Assembly (NCBI RefSeq): GCF_900116865.1
Contig: NZ_FPCD01000002.1
Location: 62,001-126,000, forward strand
Reading direction: 5' to 3'
Origin: Butyrivibrio sp. M55
GTDB taxonomy: Bacteria > Bacillota > Clostridia > Lachnospirales > Lachnospiraceae
DNA: 64,000 nt
The number at the start of each line of letters is the position of its first letter. The first letter of the stretch is position 1. The notes below the pieces were generated by a model. The model searched no databases. It was given only the letters and a program-made list of their open reading frames with translations, and was not told the DNA's origin. The translations under genes were made by a program, and so were the position numbers. Below are positions 35,763 through 46,083 of this stretch, piece after piece.

Positions 35763-36272
35763 ATGAAGCGTACAATAGTTGATGCAAGTCAGCTCGAATT
35801 GACAGATAAAGTTGTTACCATCAAGCGCGTTACTAAGGTTGTTAAGGGTGGACGTAACATGAAGTTCACAGCACTTGTAGTAGTTGGTGATAAGAACGGA
35901 CACGTTGGCGTAGGTCTTGGTAAGTCTACTGAAATCCCGGATGCAATCCGTAAGGGTAAGGAAGATGCTACTAAGAACCTCATTACTGTTCCTCTTGATG
36001 AGAACAACAGTATTACACATGATTTCGTAGGTAAGTTCGGCTCTGCTGAAGTTTTACTTAAGAGATCACCTGAAGGTACCGGTATCATCGCAGGAGGTCC
36101 TGCTCGTTTGGTATGTGAGTATGCAGGTATCAGAAACATCAGAACAAAGTCACTTGGTTCAAACAACAAGCAGAACGTTGTTTATGCAACAATCAGCGGT
36201 CTTGCTCAGTTGAAGACACCTGAAGAAGTTGCTGCTAAGCGCGGTAAGTCCGTTGCTGAAGTAACAGCTTAA
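35763..36272 (+). CDS. rpsE: 30S ribosomal protein S5
   Basis: 169 residues. [18 protein letters not shown] (dsRNA-binding fold), [20 protein letters not shown] and [17 protein letters not shown] are diagnostic. S5 contributes to decoding accuracy and mRNA unwinding. GGGAG upstream, 17 bases after rplR. Confidence 0.98.
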   Translation: MKRTIVDASQLELTDKVVTIKRVTKVVKGGRNMKFTALVVVGDKNGHVGVGLGKSTEIPDAIRKGKEDATKNLITVPLDENNSITHDFVGKFGSAEVLLKRSPEGTGIIAGGPARLVCEYAGIRNIRTKSLGSNNKQNVVYATISGLAQLKTPEEVAAKRGKSVAEVTA

Positions 36273-36299
36273 GGTTTAGTAAATAAGGAGTATAAATCA

Positions 36300-36494
36300 A
36301 TGGCAAAGAGTAGTGAAAAGAAGCTTAAGATCACATTGGTTAAGTCCACAATCGGTGCTATTCCTAAGCAGGTGGCAACAGTAAAATCAATGGGATTTAA
36401 GAAACTTAACAGCTCTGTTGAACTTCCTGATAATTCCGCTACAAGAGGACAGATTCAGCAGATCAGACACCTTGTAAAGGTTGAAGAGATCTAA
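36300..36494 (+). CDS. rpmD: 50S ribosomal protein L30
   Basis: 64 residues, the size of bacterial L30. LKITLVKSTIGAIPKQVATV and MGFKKLNSSVELPDN are typical, as is RGQIQQIRHLVKVEEI at the end. AAGGAG upstream. Confidence 0.96.
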   Translation: MAKSSEKKLKITLVKSTIGAIPKQVATVKSMGFKKLNSSVELPDNSATRGQIQQIRHLVKVEEI

Positions 36495-36514
36495 TCTCTA
36501 AAGTAAAATGTAAA

Positions 36515-36595
36515 TGTATCCGGAGCTGCAGTATGTATACGCGAGTGGTGAGCAGCGATGTTCACTGCGTGTAGCGGTATAAGCTCCGGAGTTAA
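36515..36595 (+). other. Hairpin in the rpmD-rplO spacer
   Basis: TCCGGAGCT at about 36519 pairs with AGCTCCGGA at about 36584, enclosing about 55 bases with further pairing. No T-run follows, so it is more likely a processing or regulatory element than a terminator. Confidence 0.45.
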
Positions 36596-36611
36596 ATAAA
36601 GGAGGATTATC

Positions 36612-37052
36612 ATGGAATTATCAAACTTAAGACCTGCTGAAGGTTCTGTACAGAGCGATAATTTTAGAAGAGGCCGTGGTCATGCTTCAGGAAACGGCAA
36701 GACCGCAGGTAAGGGACACAAGGGTCAGAAGGCTCGTTCAGGTGCTCCCAGACTTGGCTTCGAAGGTGGACAGATGCCACTTTTCAGAAGACTTCCTAAG
36801 AGAGGCTTCAAGAATATCAATCATAAAAACATCGTAGGAATTAACGTAAGCGCTCTTGAAGTATTTGATAACGGAGCAGTTGTAGATGTTCAGGCACTCA
36901 AGGATCAGGGAATCATCAAGAAAGAGCTTGATGGTGTAAAGATTCTTGGAAACGGAGAATTTACCAAGAAGCTTACGGTTAAAGCAAATGCGTTCAGCGC
37001 AGCAGCAAAAGAGAAAATCGAGGCACTTGGTGGAACAACAGAGGTGATCTAA
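36612..37052 (+). CDS. rplO: 50S ribosomal protein L15
   Basis: 146 residues. [12 protein letters not shown], the glycine-rich [16 protein letters not shown] and [18 protein letters not shown] are diagnostic. The stop overlaps the secY start by one base. Confidence 0.98.
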   Translation: MELSNLRPAEGSVQSDNFRRGRGHASGNGKTAGKGHKGQKARSGAPRLGFEGGQMPLFRRLPKRGFKNINHKNIVGINVSALEVFDNGAVVDVQALKDQGIIKKELDGVKILGNGEFTKKLTVKANAFSAAAKEKIEALGGTTEVI

Positions 37053-38371
37053 TGTTTAAGTCCCTAATGAATGCATTAAAAGTCAAAGAAATCAGATTAA
37101 AACTTCTCTTTACTCTTGCAATGCTTGCTGTTATCAGATTTGGAACAACTATTCCGGTTCCCGGAATTGATGTCCAGGCTTTTAAGATCTGGTTTGAAGG
37201 TTTAAAGAGCGGAAACGATGCTTTTGGCTTTGTGGATCGATTTACAGGTGGATCGTTTGAGCGTGCTTCAATCCTGGCTCTCAACATCACACCTTATATC
37301 ACATCTTCCATTATTGTTCAGCTTCTTACTATTGCTATTCCCAAGTTTGAGGAGTGGCAGAAGGACGGAGAGGACGGAAGAAAGAAACTAACAGCAATGA
37401 CAAGATACATTACTGTAGTTTTGGCACTTATCGAGTCCATTGCAATGGCTGTTAATTTCTACAAAGGTGGATCCCTTGCAGATAAGTCAATCTTCTTGGC
37501 AATCCAGGTTGTAGCTGCATTTACAGCAGGTAGTGCATTCCTCATGTGGATTGGTGAACGAATCACGGAAAACGGTGTTGGGAATGGTATTTCTATAGTT
37601 CTGACGATAAACATTCTTTCAAGAATTCCGTCAGATCTTCATTCGCTTTTCGAGCGTTTTGTGAGTGGGAAGCCTATTGCAAGGGGAGTAGTATCAGCTG
37701 TAATAATTATAGCGGTTATTATTGCATTGGTAGTACTGATCGTAGTTCTTAACGGCGCAGAGCGCAGAATCCCTGTTCAGTATGCAAAGAAGATTCAGGG
37801 TAGAAGAACTTATGGTGGAAATCGTTCGGAGATTCCGCTTAAGGTCAGCACAGCGGGCGTTATGCCTATCATTTTTGCAATGTCATTGTTCCAGTTCCCC
37901 AGCGTTATAACTTATTTCACAGGTTATAAGGGACCGGGCGTTTGGGCAACGATATTGGAATATTTAAGACAGGACAATTGGTTTGATCCAAGCCATTGGG
38001 AGTATTCCATTGGTCTTGTAGTATACATATTATTGCTTATCTTCTTCGCGTATTTCTATACATCAATTACCTTCAATCCTATTGAGATTGCAGATAATAT
38101 GAAGAAGCAGGGCGGTTTCATACCGGGAATCAGACCCGGAAAGCCTACAAGCGATTATCTTACAAGCATTTTGAACTATATCATCTTTATCGGAGCATGC
38201 GGACTTATTCTTATTGCAATAATTCCTTACTTCTTCAGTGGTATGTTCAAGGCAAGTGTTTCATTCGGTGGTACTAGCCTTATCATCGTGGTAAGTGTTA
38301 TACTTGAAACTATAAAACAGATTGAGTCACAGATGCTTGTACGTAATTACAAGGGATTTTTGGAAGACTGA
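37052..38371 (+). CDS. secY: Preprotein translocase subunit SecY
   Basis: 439 residues with ten membrane helices, the pore of the Sec translocon. Conserved segments: GTTIPVPGID, GGSFERASILALNITPYI (lateral gate and plug region), RIPVQYAKKIQGRRTYGG in the ribosome-binding cytoplasmic loop, and KQGGFIPGIRPGKPT. Its start shares a base with the rplO stop. No T-run terminator follows, so adk, map and infA are probably co-transcribed. Confidence 0.98.
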   Translation: MFKSLMNALKVKEIRLKLLFTLAMLAVIRFGTTIPVPGIDVQAFKIWFEGLKSGNDAFGFVDRFTGGSFERASILALNITPYITSSIIVQLLTIAIPKFEEWQKDGEDGRKKLTAMTRYITVVLALIESIAMAVNFYKGGSLADKSIFLAIQVVAAFTAGSAFLMWIGERITENGVGNGISIVLTINILSRIPSDLHSLFERFVSGKPIARGVVSAVIIIAVIIALVVLIVVLNGAERRIPVQYAKKIQGRRTYGGNRSEIPLKVSTAGVMPIIFAMSLFQFPSVITYFTGYKGPGVWATILEYLRQDNWFDPSHWEYSIGLVVYILLLIFFAYFYTSITFNPIEIADNMKKQGGFIPGIRPGKPTSDYLTSILNYIIFIGACGLILIAIIPYFFSGMFKASVSFGGTSLIIVVSVILETIKQIESQMLVRNYKGFLED

Positions 38372-38385
38372 TTAAAAAATTAATG

Positions 38386-38432
38386 AAAGAGGTACAGGGA
38401 CCTACTCTCGCAGTGGGCCCTGCAACCTCTTG
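38386..38432 (+). other. Strong hairpin in the secY-adk spacer
   Basis: AGAGGTACAGGGACC and GGGCCCTGCAACCTCT pair with two mismatched positions around a 12-base loop. A short T-rich stretch follows, but not a clean run. It could be an attenuator or processing hairpin. Confidence 0.5.
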
Positions 38433-38459
38433 TTTCTACTTTATGGAAGGGATTAGAGT

Positions 38460-39104
38460 ATGAAGATTATTATGTTGGGTGCACCCGGTGCGGGAAAAGG
38501 CACACAGGCTCAGATGATCGCGGAAAAGTTCAACATTCCGCATATCTCAACAGGAGATATTTTCAGAGCCAACATCAAGAACGGAACAGAACTTGGTAAG
38601 AAAGCCAAGGAATTCATGGATAAGGGACAGCTTGTTCCCGATGAGCTTACAGTTGAACTTCTCCTTGACAGAGTAGCAAATGATGACTGCAAGAACGGAT
38701 ACGTACTTGATGGTTTTCCTCGCACAATTCCCCAGGCTGATGTTCTTGATTCAGAACTTACAAAGCTTGGTGATAAGGTTGATTACGCTATCAATGTTGA
38801 CGTTCCCGATGAGAATATCGTTCGCAGAATGTCAGGCAGAAGAGCTTGTCTGAAGTGTGGCGCAACCTATCATATTGAACATATTAAACCACAGAAAGAC
38901 GGAATCTGTGATAAGTGCGGTAGCGAGCTTGTTCAGAGAGATGATGACAAGCCTGAGACAGTTCAGAACAGACTTAAGGTTTATCATGAGCAGACTCAGC
39001 CGCTTATTGATTACTATGAGAAAAAGAGTATTTTGAAGACTGTAGACGGAACAAAGGATATGCAGGAAGTCTTCAGTGATATTGTTAGCATATTGAATGC
39101 ATAA
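38460..39104 (+). CDS. adk: Adenylate kinase
   Basis: 214 residues. The P-loop GAPGAGKGT is at 7-15, GDIFR at 32-36 and DGFPRT at 84-89. The LID contains a Cys4 zinc site (C130, C133, C150, C153), typical of Gram-positive adenylate kinases. It interconverts ATP, AMP and ADP. The position after secY is common in bacteria. Confidence 0.98.
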   Translation: MKIIMLGAPGAGKGTQAQMIAEKFNIPHISTGDIFRANIKNGTELGKKAKEFMDKGQLVPDELTVELLLDRVANDDCKNGYVLDGFPRTIPQADVLDSELTKLGDKVDYAINVDVPDENIVRRMSGRRACLKCGATYHIEHIKPQKDGICDKCGSELVQRDDDKPETVQNRLKVYHEQTQPLIDYYEKKSILKTVDGTKDMQEVFSDIVSILNA

Positions 39105-39118
39105 TCTGGTGTGTTAAA

Positions 39119-39871
39119 ATGGCTATAAGTATCAAAACAGACGAAGAAATCAATCTTATGCGACAGTCAGGGCATCTATTGGCAAAGGTTCATGAAGAAC
39201 TACATGCTGCTCTCAGACCCGGTATATCAACTCTTGAGCTTGATGAGATTGGTGAGAGAACTATCCGTGCTCTGGGCGGGATTCCGAATTGCAAAGATTA
39301 CGAAGGATTTCCTGCTTCTGTGTGCATTTCGGTGAACAATGAAGTAGTTCACGGAATACCTAGCAGTGAGCGAATCCTGCAGGAAGGAGACATTGTTTCT
39401 TTCGACACAGGACTCATATATAAAGGTTTTCATTCTGATGCGGCGAGAACATGGGGTGTCGGTAAGATAAGCGATGAAGCGCAGAAACTTATCGATGTCA
39501 CCAGAGAAAGCTTTTTTGAAGGAATTAAGAAAGCTAAAGCGGGAAACAGACTTCACGACATTTCCGCTGCTATCGATAAATATATCAAACCACACGGTTA
39601 CGGCATTGTAAGGGAACTTACAGGTCACGGGATCGGAACAAGTTTACATGAAGATCCCATGGTGCCTAACTTCAGGAAACTGACAAGAGGTGTGAAACTT
39701 CAAAAAGGTATGACCATATGCGTCGAGCCCATGATAACAATGGGAAGCCGCAAGATAGGCTGGCTTGAGGATGACTGGACTGTTGTCACACTTGACGGGT
39801 CACTTGCAGCACATTATGAGAATACAATAGCCATCACGGATGGTGAACCGGAGATATTAACTTTAATATAG
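39119..39871 (+). CDS. map: Type I methionine aminopeptidase
   Basis: 250 residues. The metal ligands are D96, D107, H170, E203 and E234, with substrate His H78. It removes the initiator Met of new proteins. It begins 14 bases after adk with no good ribosome-binding site, so translation is probably coupled or inefficient. The type Ia form lacks an N-terminal extension, as here. Confidence 0.97.
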   Translation: MAISIKTDEEINLMRQSGHLLAKVHEELHAALRPGISTLELDEIGERTIRALGGIPNCKDYEGFPASVCISVNNEVVHGIPSSERILQEGDIVSFDTGLIYKGFHSDAARTWGVGKISDEAQKLIDVTRESFFEGIKKAKAGNRLHDISAAIDKYIKPHGYGIVRELTGHGIGTSLHEDPMVPNFRKLTRGVKLQKGMTICVEPMITMGSRKIGWLEDDWTVVTLDGSLAAHYENTIAITDGEPEILTLI

Positions 39872-39894
39872 TTGTAAATTAAGAGGAGATGTAG

Positions 39895-40113
39895 ATGTCA
39901 AAGGCTGATGTAATTGAAATTGAAGGAAAGGTAATTGAGAAGCTTCCCAATACAATGTTCCAGGTTGAACTTGAAAACGGACACGTTGTGTTGGCACATA
40001 TAAGCGGTAAGCTTCGCCAGAACTTTATCAGAATTTTACCCGGTGATAAGGTAACACTTGAGTTATCACCTTACGATCTTACAAAAGGAAGAATTATTTG
40101 GAGAGACAAGTAA
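39895..40113 (+). CDS. infA: Translation initiation factor IF-1
   Basis: 72 residues, the exact usual length. [20 protein letters not shown] and [20 protein letters not shown] with IIWRDK form the OB-fold of IF-1. GAGGAG upstream. Confidence 0.98.
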   Translation: MSKADVIEIEGKVIEKLPNTMFQVELENGHVVLAHISGKLRQNFIRILPGDKVTLELSPYDLTKGRIIWRDK

Positions 40114-40155
40114 TATAATAATCTAATCTAATAACGGTACGTGTGTGAGGGATTT

Positions 40156-41268
40156 ATGATACAAAAAATTCTGGATAGGCATTTCGATAGTATTTCGTTC
40201 ATACATTATAACAAGAATAAGATAGCGGAGGATAATATCCGAAACACTGCTGACACTGTGATGTTTTTATCCGGTGTTAGCGCGTTCCTGCTATTTCTTA
40301 TTTTACTGTTTTCGGGAAGTTATTATTTTTGTTTTTTTCTAATTGCAATATTGTTTGTTCTTGTTGGAATACATTTGGTACAGAAAGTTTTTCTTAGTAA
40401 TATATCTGAGAGCTTCAAATTATCTAGAATGTATTCCTTCTTTTTTTATGGAGTGATGATACTTGCATACTCCTATGCTGATATTATCATGAACATGACA
40501 TCAAGATGTATCGTGTTCCCTTGTGCCATTATCGTGATAACTGCGGTATATATGGATACCTTTTTGGCCACTACGGTGTACAAGATCGTACTTACCATCA
40601 TATATTGCATAATGGATTCTATGATACGTCCCCATTATGGTGTAAAAAGAGATCTGTTTGTTGCGGGCGTTGCCATCATCGCGTCGCTGTTCAGCTATTT
40701 TGAGATAGTCGATCTTGCGATAAATAAAGGTGAAGACAGACGTATCCTTGAAAGAAAGAGTACCACAGATCTTCTTACAGGTATTTACAACAAGCTTTCT
40801 TTTGAAGAGAAATGCAATGAATATCTTAAGAAAAGAAAACCCGGTGCAAGATGCATTCTGTTTATCTTTGACCTTGATAATTTCAAGGAAGTAAATGATA
40901 CATACGGCCATCAGACGGGTGATAACGTGCTTAAGAAGTTCTCTGAGATACTTCAGAGCTATTTCCATCCCTACGATATCATGGGAAGGATAGGCGGCGA
41001 TGAGTTCATGGTGCTCGTTATGGGCGAGATGCCTGAAGGATTTGCGGAAAAGAGATGCAGAAGTATTCTTCATGAATTTAAGACTGCACGTATCAATCAG
41101 GTTTCAGGGCTTACTTGCAGTATCGGTATTGTCAGTGACAACGACTGCGCAAGCTTCAGTGAGCTTTATAAGAAGGCGGATGAAGCTCTTTATGAGGCAA
41201 AAGAGAGCGGAAAAGCCACATTTAATCTTCATGAGGAAGAAAAAGAAATAAATTCAAAATTGTCGTAA
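40156..41268 (+). CDS. Membrane GGDEF diguanylate cyclase between infA and rpmJ
   Basis: 370 residues from the ATG at 40156, with GAGGGA upstream; a GTG at 40141 would add five residues. About five to six membrane helices (about 30-185) precede a GGDEF domain with intact GGDEF signature at 280-284 and DLDNFKEVNDTYGH. The product inhibition I-site, normally RxxD, reads HPYD (H271, D274), so inhibition by c-di-GMP may be weakened. It would make c-di-GMP. Its insertion between infA and rpmJ is not part of the standard ribosomal order. A promoter for rpmJ lies directly after it. Confidence 0.9.
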   Translation: MIQKILDRHFDSISFIHYNKNKIAEDNIRNTADTVMFLSGVSAFLLFLILLFSGSYYFCFFLIAILFVLVGIHLVQKVFLSNISESFKLSRMYSFFFYGVMILAYSYADIIMNMTSRCIVFPCAIIVITAVYMDTFLATTVYKIVLTIIYCIMDSMIRPHYGVKRDLFVAGVAIIASLFSYFEIVDLAINKGEDRRILERKSTTDLLTGIYNKLSFEEKCNEYLKKRKPGARCILFIFDLDNFKEVNDTYGHQTGDNVLKKFSEILQSYFHPYDIMGRIGGDEFMVLVMGEMPEGFAEKRCRSILHEFKTARINQVSGLTCSIGIVSDNDCASFSELYKKADEALYEAKESGKATFNLHEEEKEINSKLS

Positions 41269-41298
41269 TAAATCTTATGAAAAAGCTGAAAAAACTGC

Positions 41299-41327
41299 TT
41301 GATTATTGACTTTGGATATGTTATGAT
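41299..41327 (+). promoter_or_regulatory. Promoter of the rpmJ-rplQ (alpha) operon
   Basis: TTGATT (41299-41304) and TATGAT (41322-41327) with a 17-bp spacer. It sits downstream of the GGDEF gene, giving the alpha operon its own start. Confidence 0.65.
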
Positions 41328-41408
41328 ATCAAATGGTCTTTTTAGGTAGAGGGGTTATTATGCCCTTCTTTAAGCATTATCTGTTTACCATGCAGGAAAG
41401 GAGTAACA

Positions 41409-41522
41409 ATGAAAGTAAGGTCTTCTGTTAAGCCTATGTGCGAAAAGTGCAAGGTTATTAAGAGAAAGGGCGTTATCAGAGTTATCTGTGACAACCCTAA
41501 GCACAAACAGAGACAGGGATAA
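41409..41522 (+). CDS. rpmJ: 50S ribosomal protein L36
   Basis: 37 residues, found by reading the short gap before rps[21 protein letters not shown] is standard L36. It has the zinc-binding form with C11, C14, C27 and H32. AAAGGAG upstream. Confidence 0.97.
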   Translation: MKVRSSVKPMCEKCKVIKRKGVIRVICDNPKHKQRQG

Positions 41523-41659
41523 TCCGAGCCGTTTAGGTGGATTACTTTTTGATACCAATGCGTATTGGAAAGATCGGATCATTCTTTGTCCGGTTGGGCT
41601 GTGAATCATGGCCCCAATCAAACAAGTAATATTATTTATAAGTTATGGAGGAATAAAAA

Positions 41660-42028
41660 ATGGCTCGTATTGCAGGTGTAGATTTACCTAGAGATAAGCG
41701 AGTAGAGATCGGTTTGACATACATCTACGGAATTGGTAGAACAAGCTCAAACAAGATTCTTGAAGCAGCAAAAGTAAGCCCGGACACACGTGTTCGTGAT
41801 CTTACAGACGAAGAAGTAAAGAGAATTGCCGAGATTATCGGTAACGACTACGATGTAGAAGGTGACCTCAGAAGAGAAATCGCTATGAACATCAAGAGAC
41901 TCACAGAGATCGGATGTTTCAGAGGCATGCGTCATAGAAGAGGACTTCCTTGCCGTGGTCAGAGAACTAAGACAAATGCAAGAACTAGAAAAGGACCTAA
42001 GAGAACAATCGCTAACAAGAAGAAATAA
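41660..42028 (+). CDS. rpsM: 30S ribosomal protein S13
   Basis: 122 residues. [19 protein letters not shown] at the start and [20 protein letters not shown] near the end are diagnostic. S13 contacts P-site tRNA and the 50S subunit. GGAGG upstream. Confidence 0.98.
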   Translation: MARIAGVDLPRDKRVEIGLTYIYGIGRTSSNKILEAAKVSPDTRVRDLTDEEVKRIAEIIGNDYDVEGDLRREIAMNIKRLTEIGCFRGMRHRRGLPCRGQRTKTNARTRKGPKRTIANKKK

Positions 42029-42111
42029 TTTTTCTTGATGTCTGAGCATGGCAGATCAGTGATGTAACATTATAACCAGTAATTATTAGGAAGAAAGTAG
42101 GTTAGTTTAAA

Positions 42112-42519
42112 ATGGCAAATCAGAAATCAACTGCAGCTAAAAAGTCAGCTGCAAAGAAACGTGTCAAGAAAAACGTTGAACACGGACAGGCGCACATCCA
42201 GTCATCTTTCAATAACACTATCGTTACTTTGACAGATGCAGCAGGAAACGCTCTTAGCTGGGCAAGTGCCGGCGGTCTCGGATTTAAAGGTTCAAGGAAA
42301 TCTACTCCTTATGCTGCACAGGTAGCTGCAGAGACAGCAACAAAGGCTGCACTTATTCACGGCCTTAAGACTGTTGATGTATTCGTTAAGGGACCAGGAT
42401 CAGGAAGAGAAGCTGCTATCAGAGCTCTTGCTGCAAGTGGACTCACAGTTACATCTATCACAGATGTAACACCTGTACCGCACAACGGATGCAGACCTCC
42501 CAAGCGTCGTAGAGTATAA
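42112..42519 (+). CDS. rpsK: 30S ribosomal protein S11
   Basis: 135 residues with a lysine/alanine-rich N-terminal extension. [35 protein letters not shown] and the C-terminal [13 protein letters not shown] are diagnostic of S11, part of the 30S platform. GGAAG upstream. Confidence 0.98.
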   Translation: MANQKSTAAKKSAAKKRVKKNVEHGQAHIQSSFNNTIVTLTDAAGNALSWASAGGLGFKGSRKSTPYAAQVAAETATKAALIHGLKTVDVFVKGPGSGREAAIRALAASGLTVTSITDVTPVPHNGCRPPKRRRV

Positions 42520-42658
42520 TCGATTTTATATCGCGTTACTCTCATTGCAGAATACATGTGCAAATATATATGTATTTAACGCGTTGGATGAAGGTGCATG
42601 ACACTGTAAACAACATCAGATAACAGAATGTTGTCTGAGTAAAAGAAAGGAGCCTAAA

Positions 42659-43252
42659 ATGGCAGTAAACAGAGTTCCCGTATTAAAAAGATGCAGATCA
42701 CTTGATCTGGATCCTACATTTCTTGGATATGACAAAAAGTCTAAGAGAACATCAGCTAACGCTGGTAAGAAAATGAGTGAGTATGGACTTCAGCTCCGCG
42801 AGAAGCAGAAGGCTAAATTCATATATGGCGTCCTTGAGAAGCCTTTTAGAAATTACTACGACAGAGCAGACAGAATGAAGGGTCAGACAGGTTCCAACCT
42901 TATGACTATTCTTGAGACAAGACTTGATAACGTTATCTTCAGAATGGGCTTTGCAAGAACAAGAAGAGAAGCTAGACAGGTTGTTCTTCACAAGTTCATC
43001 ACTGTAAATGGTAAGGTAATCAACATTCCTTCATACCTCATTAAGGCCGGTGATGTCATCGAAGTTAAAGAGGCAGCTAAGAACATTCAGAGATTTAAGG
43101 ATATTTCAGAAATCACTGCAAGCAGACTTGTTCCTGAGTGGCTTGACGTTAACAAGGAAGGACTTAAGGGTACAATAAAGGAACTTCCTTCAAGAGAAGT
43201 AATCGACGTTCCTGTTGATGAGATGCTTATCGTCGAGTTGTATTCTAAGTAA
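42659..43252 (+). CDS. rpsD: 30S ribosomal protein S4
   Basis: 197 residues, with AAAGGAG upstream. SEYGLQLREKQKAKFIYGVL, the S4 RNA-binding domain around LETRLDNVIFRMGFARTRRE and the RQVVLHKFITVNGKVINIPS loop. S4 starts 30S assembly and represses its operon in several bacteria. The 139-base gap before it holds two possible hairpins (GCGTTA/TAACGC and CAACAT/ATGTTG), a candidate leader. Confidence 0.98.
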   Translation: MAVNRVPVLKRCRSLDLDPTFLGYDKKSKRTSANAGKKMSEYGLQLREKQKAKFIYGVLEKPFRNYYDRADRMKGQTGSNLMTILETRLDNVIFRMGFARTRREARQVVLHKFITVNGKVINIPSYLIKAGDVIEVKEAAKNIQRFKDISEITASRLVPEWLDVNKEGLKGTIKELPSREVIDVPVDEMLIVELYSK

Positions 43253-43300
43253 TCTATTAAATAGAAACTTGTTAACTAGTCACATAAGGAGGGTATATCA

Positions 43301-44260
43301 GTGTTTGATTTTGAAAGACCAAATATTGAAGTTGCTGAAATCTCAGATGATAAGAAATATGGTAAATTCGTAGTAGAGCCTCTTGAAAGAGGTTACGGTA
43401 TTACACTGGGCAATTCCCTTCGTAGGATTATGCTCTCATCATTACCTGGTGCAGCAGTAAGTCAGGTCAAGATTGAAGGCGTGCTGCATGAATTCAGTTC
43501 TATTCCCGGAGTAAAGGAAGACGTAACTGAGATCATTATGAATATCAAGAATCTTTCTATAAAGAATTCCTCTGATACTAACGAACCTAAGACAGCTTAT
43601 ATCGAGTTCAACGGCGAAGGAGTAGTAAGAGCATCAGATATTCAGGTGGACCAGGATATTGAGATCATGAATCCTGATCAGGTTATCGCTACACTTTCCG
43701 GAAAGGATGCTAAGCTCTACATGGAGCTCACCATCACAAAGGGAAGAGGTTATGTAAGCTCTGACAAGAATAAGACAGGCGATCTTCCTATCGGAGTTAT
43801 CGCTATCGATTCTATCTACACTCCTGTAGAGAGAGTAAATATAACCATCGAGAACACTCGTGTAGGTCAGGTAACTGATTTCGATAAGCTTACATTAGAT
43901 GTTCACACTGACGGAACACTTGCTCCCGACGAGGCTGTAAGCCTTGCAGCAAAGGTACTCAGTGAGCATTTGAGCCTCTTCATCGACCTTTCTGAGAATG
44001 CTAAGACAGCAGAAGTTATGATCGAGAAGGAAGACGATGAGAAGGGCAAAGTTCTCGAGATGTCAATTGATGAGCTTGAACTTTCAGTTCGTTCATTCAA
44101 CTGCCTTAAGAGAGCTGGCATCAATACCGTTCAGGAGCTTGCAAGCAAGACTTCTGATGATATGATGAAGGTTCGTAATCTTGGACGTAAGTCACTTGAG
44201 GAGGTTCTTGCTAAGCTTGATGAGCTTGGACTTTCACTTAAGTCAGATGGCGAACAGTAA
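43301..44260 (+). CDS. rpoA: DNA-directed RNA polymerase alpha subunit
   Basis: 319 residues, starting with GTG after AAGGAGGG. N-terminal dimerisation domain: [18 protein letters not shown] and [19 protein letters not shown]-terminal domain: [19 protein letters not shown] and [18 protein letters not shown], which contact UP-elements and activators. Typical length. Confidence 0.99.
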   Translation: MFDFERPNIEVAEISDDKKYGKFVVEPLERGYGITLGNSLRRIMLSSLPGAAVSQVKIEGVLHEFSSIPGVKEDVTEIIMNIKNLSIKNSSDTNEPKTAYIEFNGEGVVRASDIQVDQDIEIMNPDQVIATLSGKDAKLYMELTITKGRGYVSSDKNKTGDLPIGVIAIDSIYTPVERVNITIENTRVGQVTDFDKLTLDVHTDGTLAPDEAVSLAAKVLSEHLSLFIDLSENAKTAEVMIEKEDDEKGKVLEMSIDELELSVRSFNCLKRAGINTVQELASKTSDDMMKVRNLGRKSLEEVLAKLDELGLSLKSDGEQ

Positions 44261-44427
44261 TATCACGAACTATTAATTATGAATGTCCGCGGAAGGTAAA
44301 TCCGAAGCGTACTGATGCGGATTCTCATAGGATCAAAAAACTGCATTGTGAGAGTAAGACCGATGCGCATCTTATGATGTACCTACAGCGGAGGGAACTC
44401 CGCAAATGAGAAAGGATGTAAAATAAC

Positions 44428-44964
44428 ATGGCAATGTACAGAAAGCTTGGAAAAGCAACAAAGCCCAGAAGAGCACTTCTTCGTAACCAGGTAACAGCAC
44501 TTCTTTACAATGGAAAGATTGTTACTACTGAGGCAAGAGCTAAGGAAATCAAGAAGATCGTAGAGCCTATGATCACTCTAGCTGCTAAGGAAAAGGACAA
44601 TTATGAGACTGTTTCCGTTGAAGTTAAGATTCCTGAGAAGGATAAGGACGGAAAGAGAGTAAAGGAAGTTGTTGACGGTAAGAAAGTTACTAAGTTCACA
44701 ACTGTTACTAAGGAGATCAAGAAGGATCTTCCTACACGTATGCACGCAAGAAGACAGCTTCTTAAGACTCTTTACCCTGTAGTTGATGTTCCTCAGGAGA
44801 ACAAGGGAAGAAAGAAGAACACTAAGGAAGTTGACCTTGTAGCAAAGCTTTTCGATGAGTACGGACCTAAGTACGCAGATCGTAAGGGTGGTTACACAAG
44901 AATCATCAAGATCGGTCAGAGAAAAGGCGATGCAGCTATGATGGTTGTTCTTGAGCTTGTTTAA
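44428..44964 (+). CDS. rplQ: 50S ribosomal protein L17 with internal extension
   Basis: 178 residues against about 120 in B. subtilis. The core is intact: [40 protein letters not shown], and at the end [20 protein letters not shown]. Inserted between ITLAAKEK and [11 protein letters not shown] is a lysine- and glutamate-rich segment of about 40 residues (about 52-95). A shorter extension follows at [13 protein letters not shown]. The 167-base spacer before it contains a GCGGAG/CTCCGC hairpin close to the start. Confidence 0.96.
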   Translation: MAMYRKLGKATKPRRALLRNQVTALLYNGKIVTTEARAKEIKKIVEPMITLAAKEKDNYETVSVEVKIPEKDKDGKRVKEVVDGKKVTKFTTVTKEIKKDLPTRMHARRQLLKTLYPVVDVPQENKGRKKNTKEVDLVAKLFDEYGPKYADRKGGYTRIIKIGQRKGDAAMMVVLELV

Positions 44965-44993
44965 TAGCTTTTGATTATTTAAACCATAAATAT

Positions 44994-45030
44994 AGAGGTT
45001 TCAGAGCAAATGCTCTGAAACCTCTTTTTA
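44994..45030. terminator. Terminator of the ribosomal cluster (bidirectional)
   Basis: A perfect 15-bp stem, AGAGGTTTCAGAGCA / TGCTCTGAAACCTCT, with a 2-base loop, followed by TTTTT. It also closes the opposing sugar-binding lipoprotein gene on the minus strand. Confidence 0.92.
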
Positions 45031-45074
45031 ATGCCTTTATTTGCGATTTAAACAAATGATGTGACAATGGTCAT

Positions 45075-46067
45075 TTATTTATACTGGTCCACATTCTGGG
45101 GCGTTATGGGAACAAATGGAACCCAAATATACTTATGGTCTGCGGATACGCCTGAAACAGAAGAAACCGAACCGTTTTTTGCAAGTGAAACAGCACTTTG
45201 TACGGCTGCAGCACCCTGTCCTGCGGTATCCTGAAGAACCGTCATATAAAGGTCTCCGCTTCTTACAGCTTCACATCCCTCGTCTGTAGCGTCGATTCCG
45301 GCTACAAGTATCTTGTGTGTATCATATCCGTTTTCTTTCATCCATTTGATAGCGCCCATCGCCATAGTGTCGTTATTGCATATGATACAATCAAATGACT
45401 GTCCTGTCTTTTTGAATATATTGAGCTTGTCATATGTTACGTCTTCAACCCAATCACCGTTGTCGACCCATACATAGTTTACATCGACCTTATTGTCAAG
45501 GAAGAAGTATTTTACTGCATTTGTACGCTTTGGAGCAGCGGCATGCATCTTTTCTCCGACCATGATGATCACATTAAGTGCAGGTGGCTTTCCGAGACCG
45601 CTCCAGATGTAATCTGCCTGGAATTCACCGGCATCCTGCTCATATGAACCGACATAGACATATTTGTCACTTTTTAAATAGTCACTTTCGGGTTCGTTGT
45701 TGATGAATACAATAGGAAGATTGCCTGCTGCATTCTCCATCTGAAGTGTGGTGCTTGTATCACATAATCTGCATATGATGGCATCATATCCTTCAGAAGC
45801 GGCGTTTGCTATCTGTTGCATCTGTGTTTCTGTATCTTTCTGGCTGTATACGACATCAATTGTTGCGCCAAGTTCTTGTCCCTTTGCAACTATTGAATCG
45901 GCAAGTGTATTTAGGAATGAGTCATCGTCAGCGTGAAGCGTCATAAGTATTTTTATACCGTTACCGGAAACCGATCCGGAGCCTGCCTTGCCACAAGCTG
46001 TAATTGAAAGAGATAGCAGTATCACGCATAGTAGATAAGCCATTGATCTTTTAATTCGATTTTTCAT
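45075..46067 (-). CDS. Periplasmic-binding-type sugar-binding lipoprotein (MglB-like)
   Basis: 330 residues from the ATG at 46067, with AAGGAG on the minus strand. Lipoprotein signal with lipobox LSITAC (C25). The sugar-binding (Peripla_BP_4-like) fold is seen in YDAIICRLCDTSTTLQMENA, NLPIVFINNEPESD, CIICNNDTMAMGAIKWMKENG and ILVAGIDATDEGC, which resemble galactose/glucose-binding proteins. No ABC transporter genes lie nearby. It is 17 bases downstream of the chemoreceptor gene, so sugar sensing through that receptor is a reasonable inference. The exact ligand is unknown. Confidence 0.85.
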   Translation of the reverse strand: MKNRIKRSMAYLLCVILLSLSITACGKAGSGSVSGNGIKILMTLHADDDSFLNTLADSIVAKGQELGATIDVVYSQKDTETQMQQIANAASEGYDAIICRLCDTSTTLQMENAAGNLPIVFINNEPESDYLKSDKYVYVGSYEQDAGEFQADYIWSGLGKPPALNVIIMVGEKMHAAAPKRTNAVKYFFLDNKVDVNYVWVDNGDWVEDVTYDKLNIFKKTGQSFDCIICNNDTMAMGAIKWMKENGYDTHKILVAGIDATDEGCEAVRSGDLYMTVLQDTAGQGAAAVQSAVSLAKNGSVSSVSGVSADHKYIWVPFVPITPQNVDQYK

Positions 46068-46083
46068 AATATGTATCTCCTTA

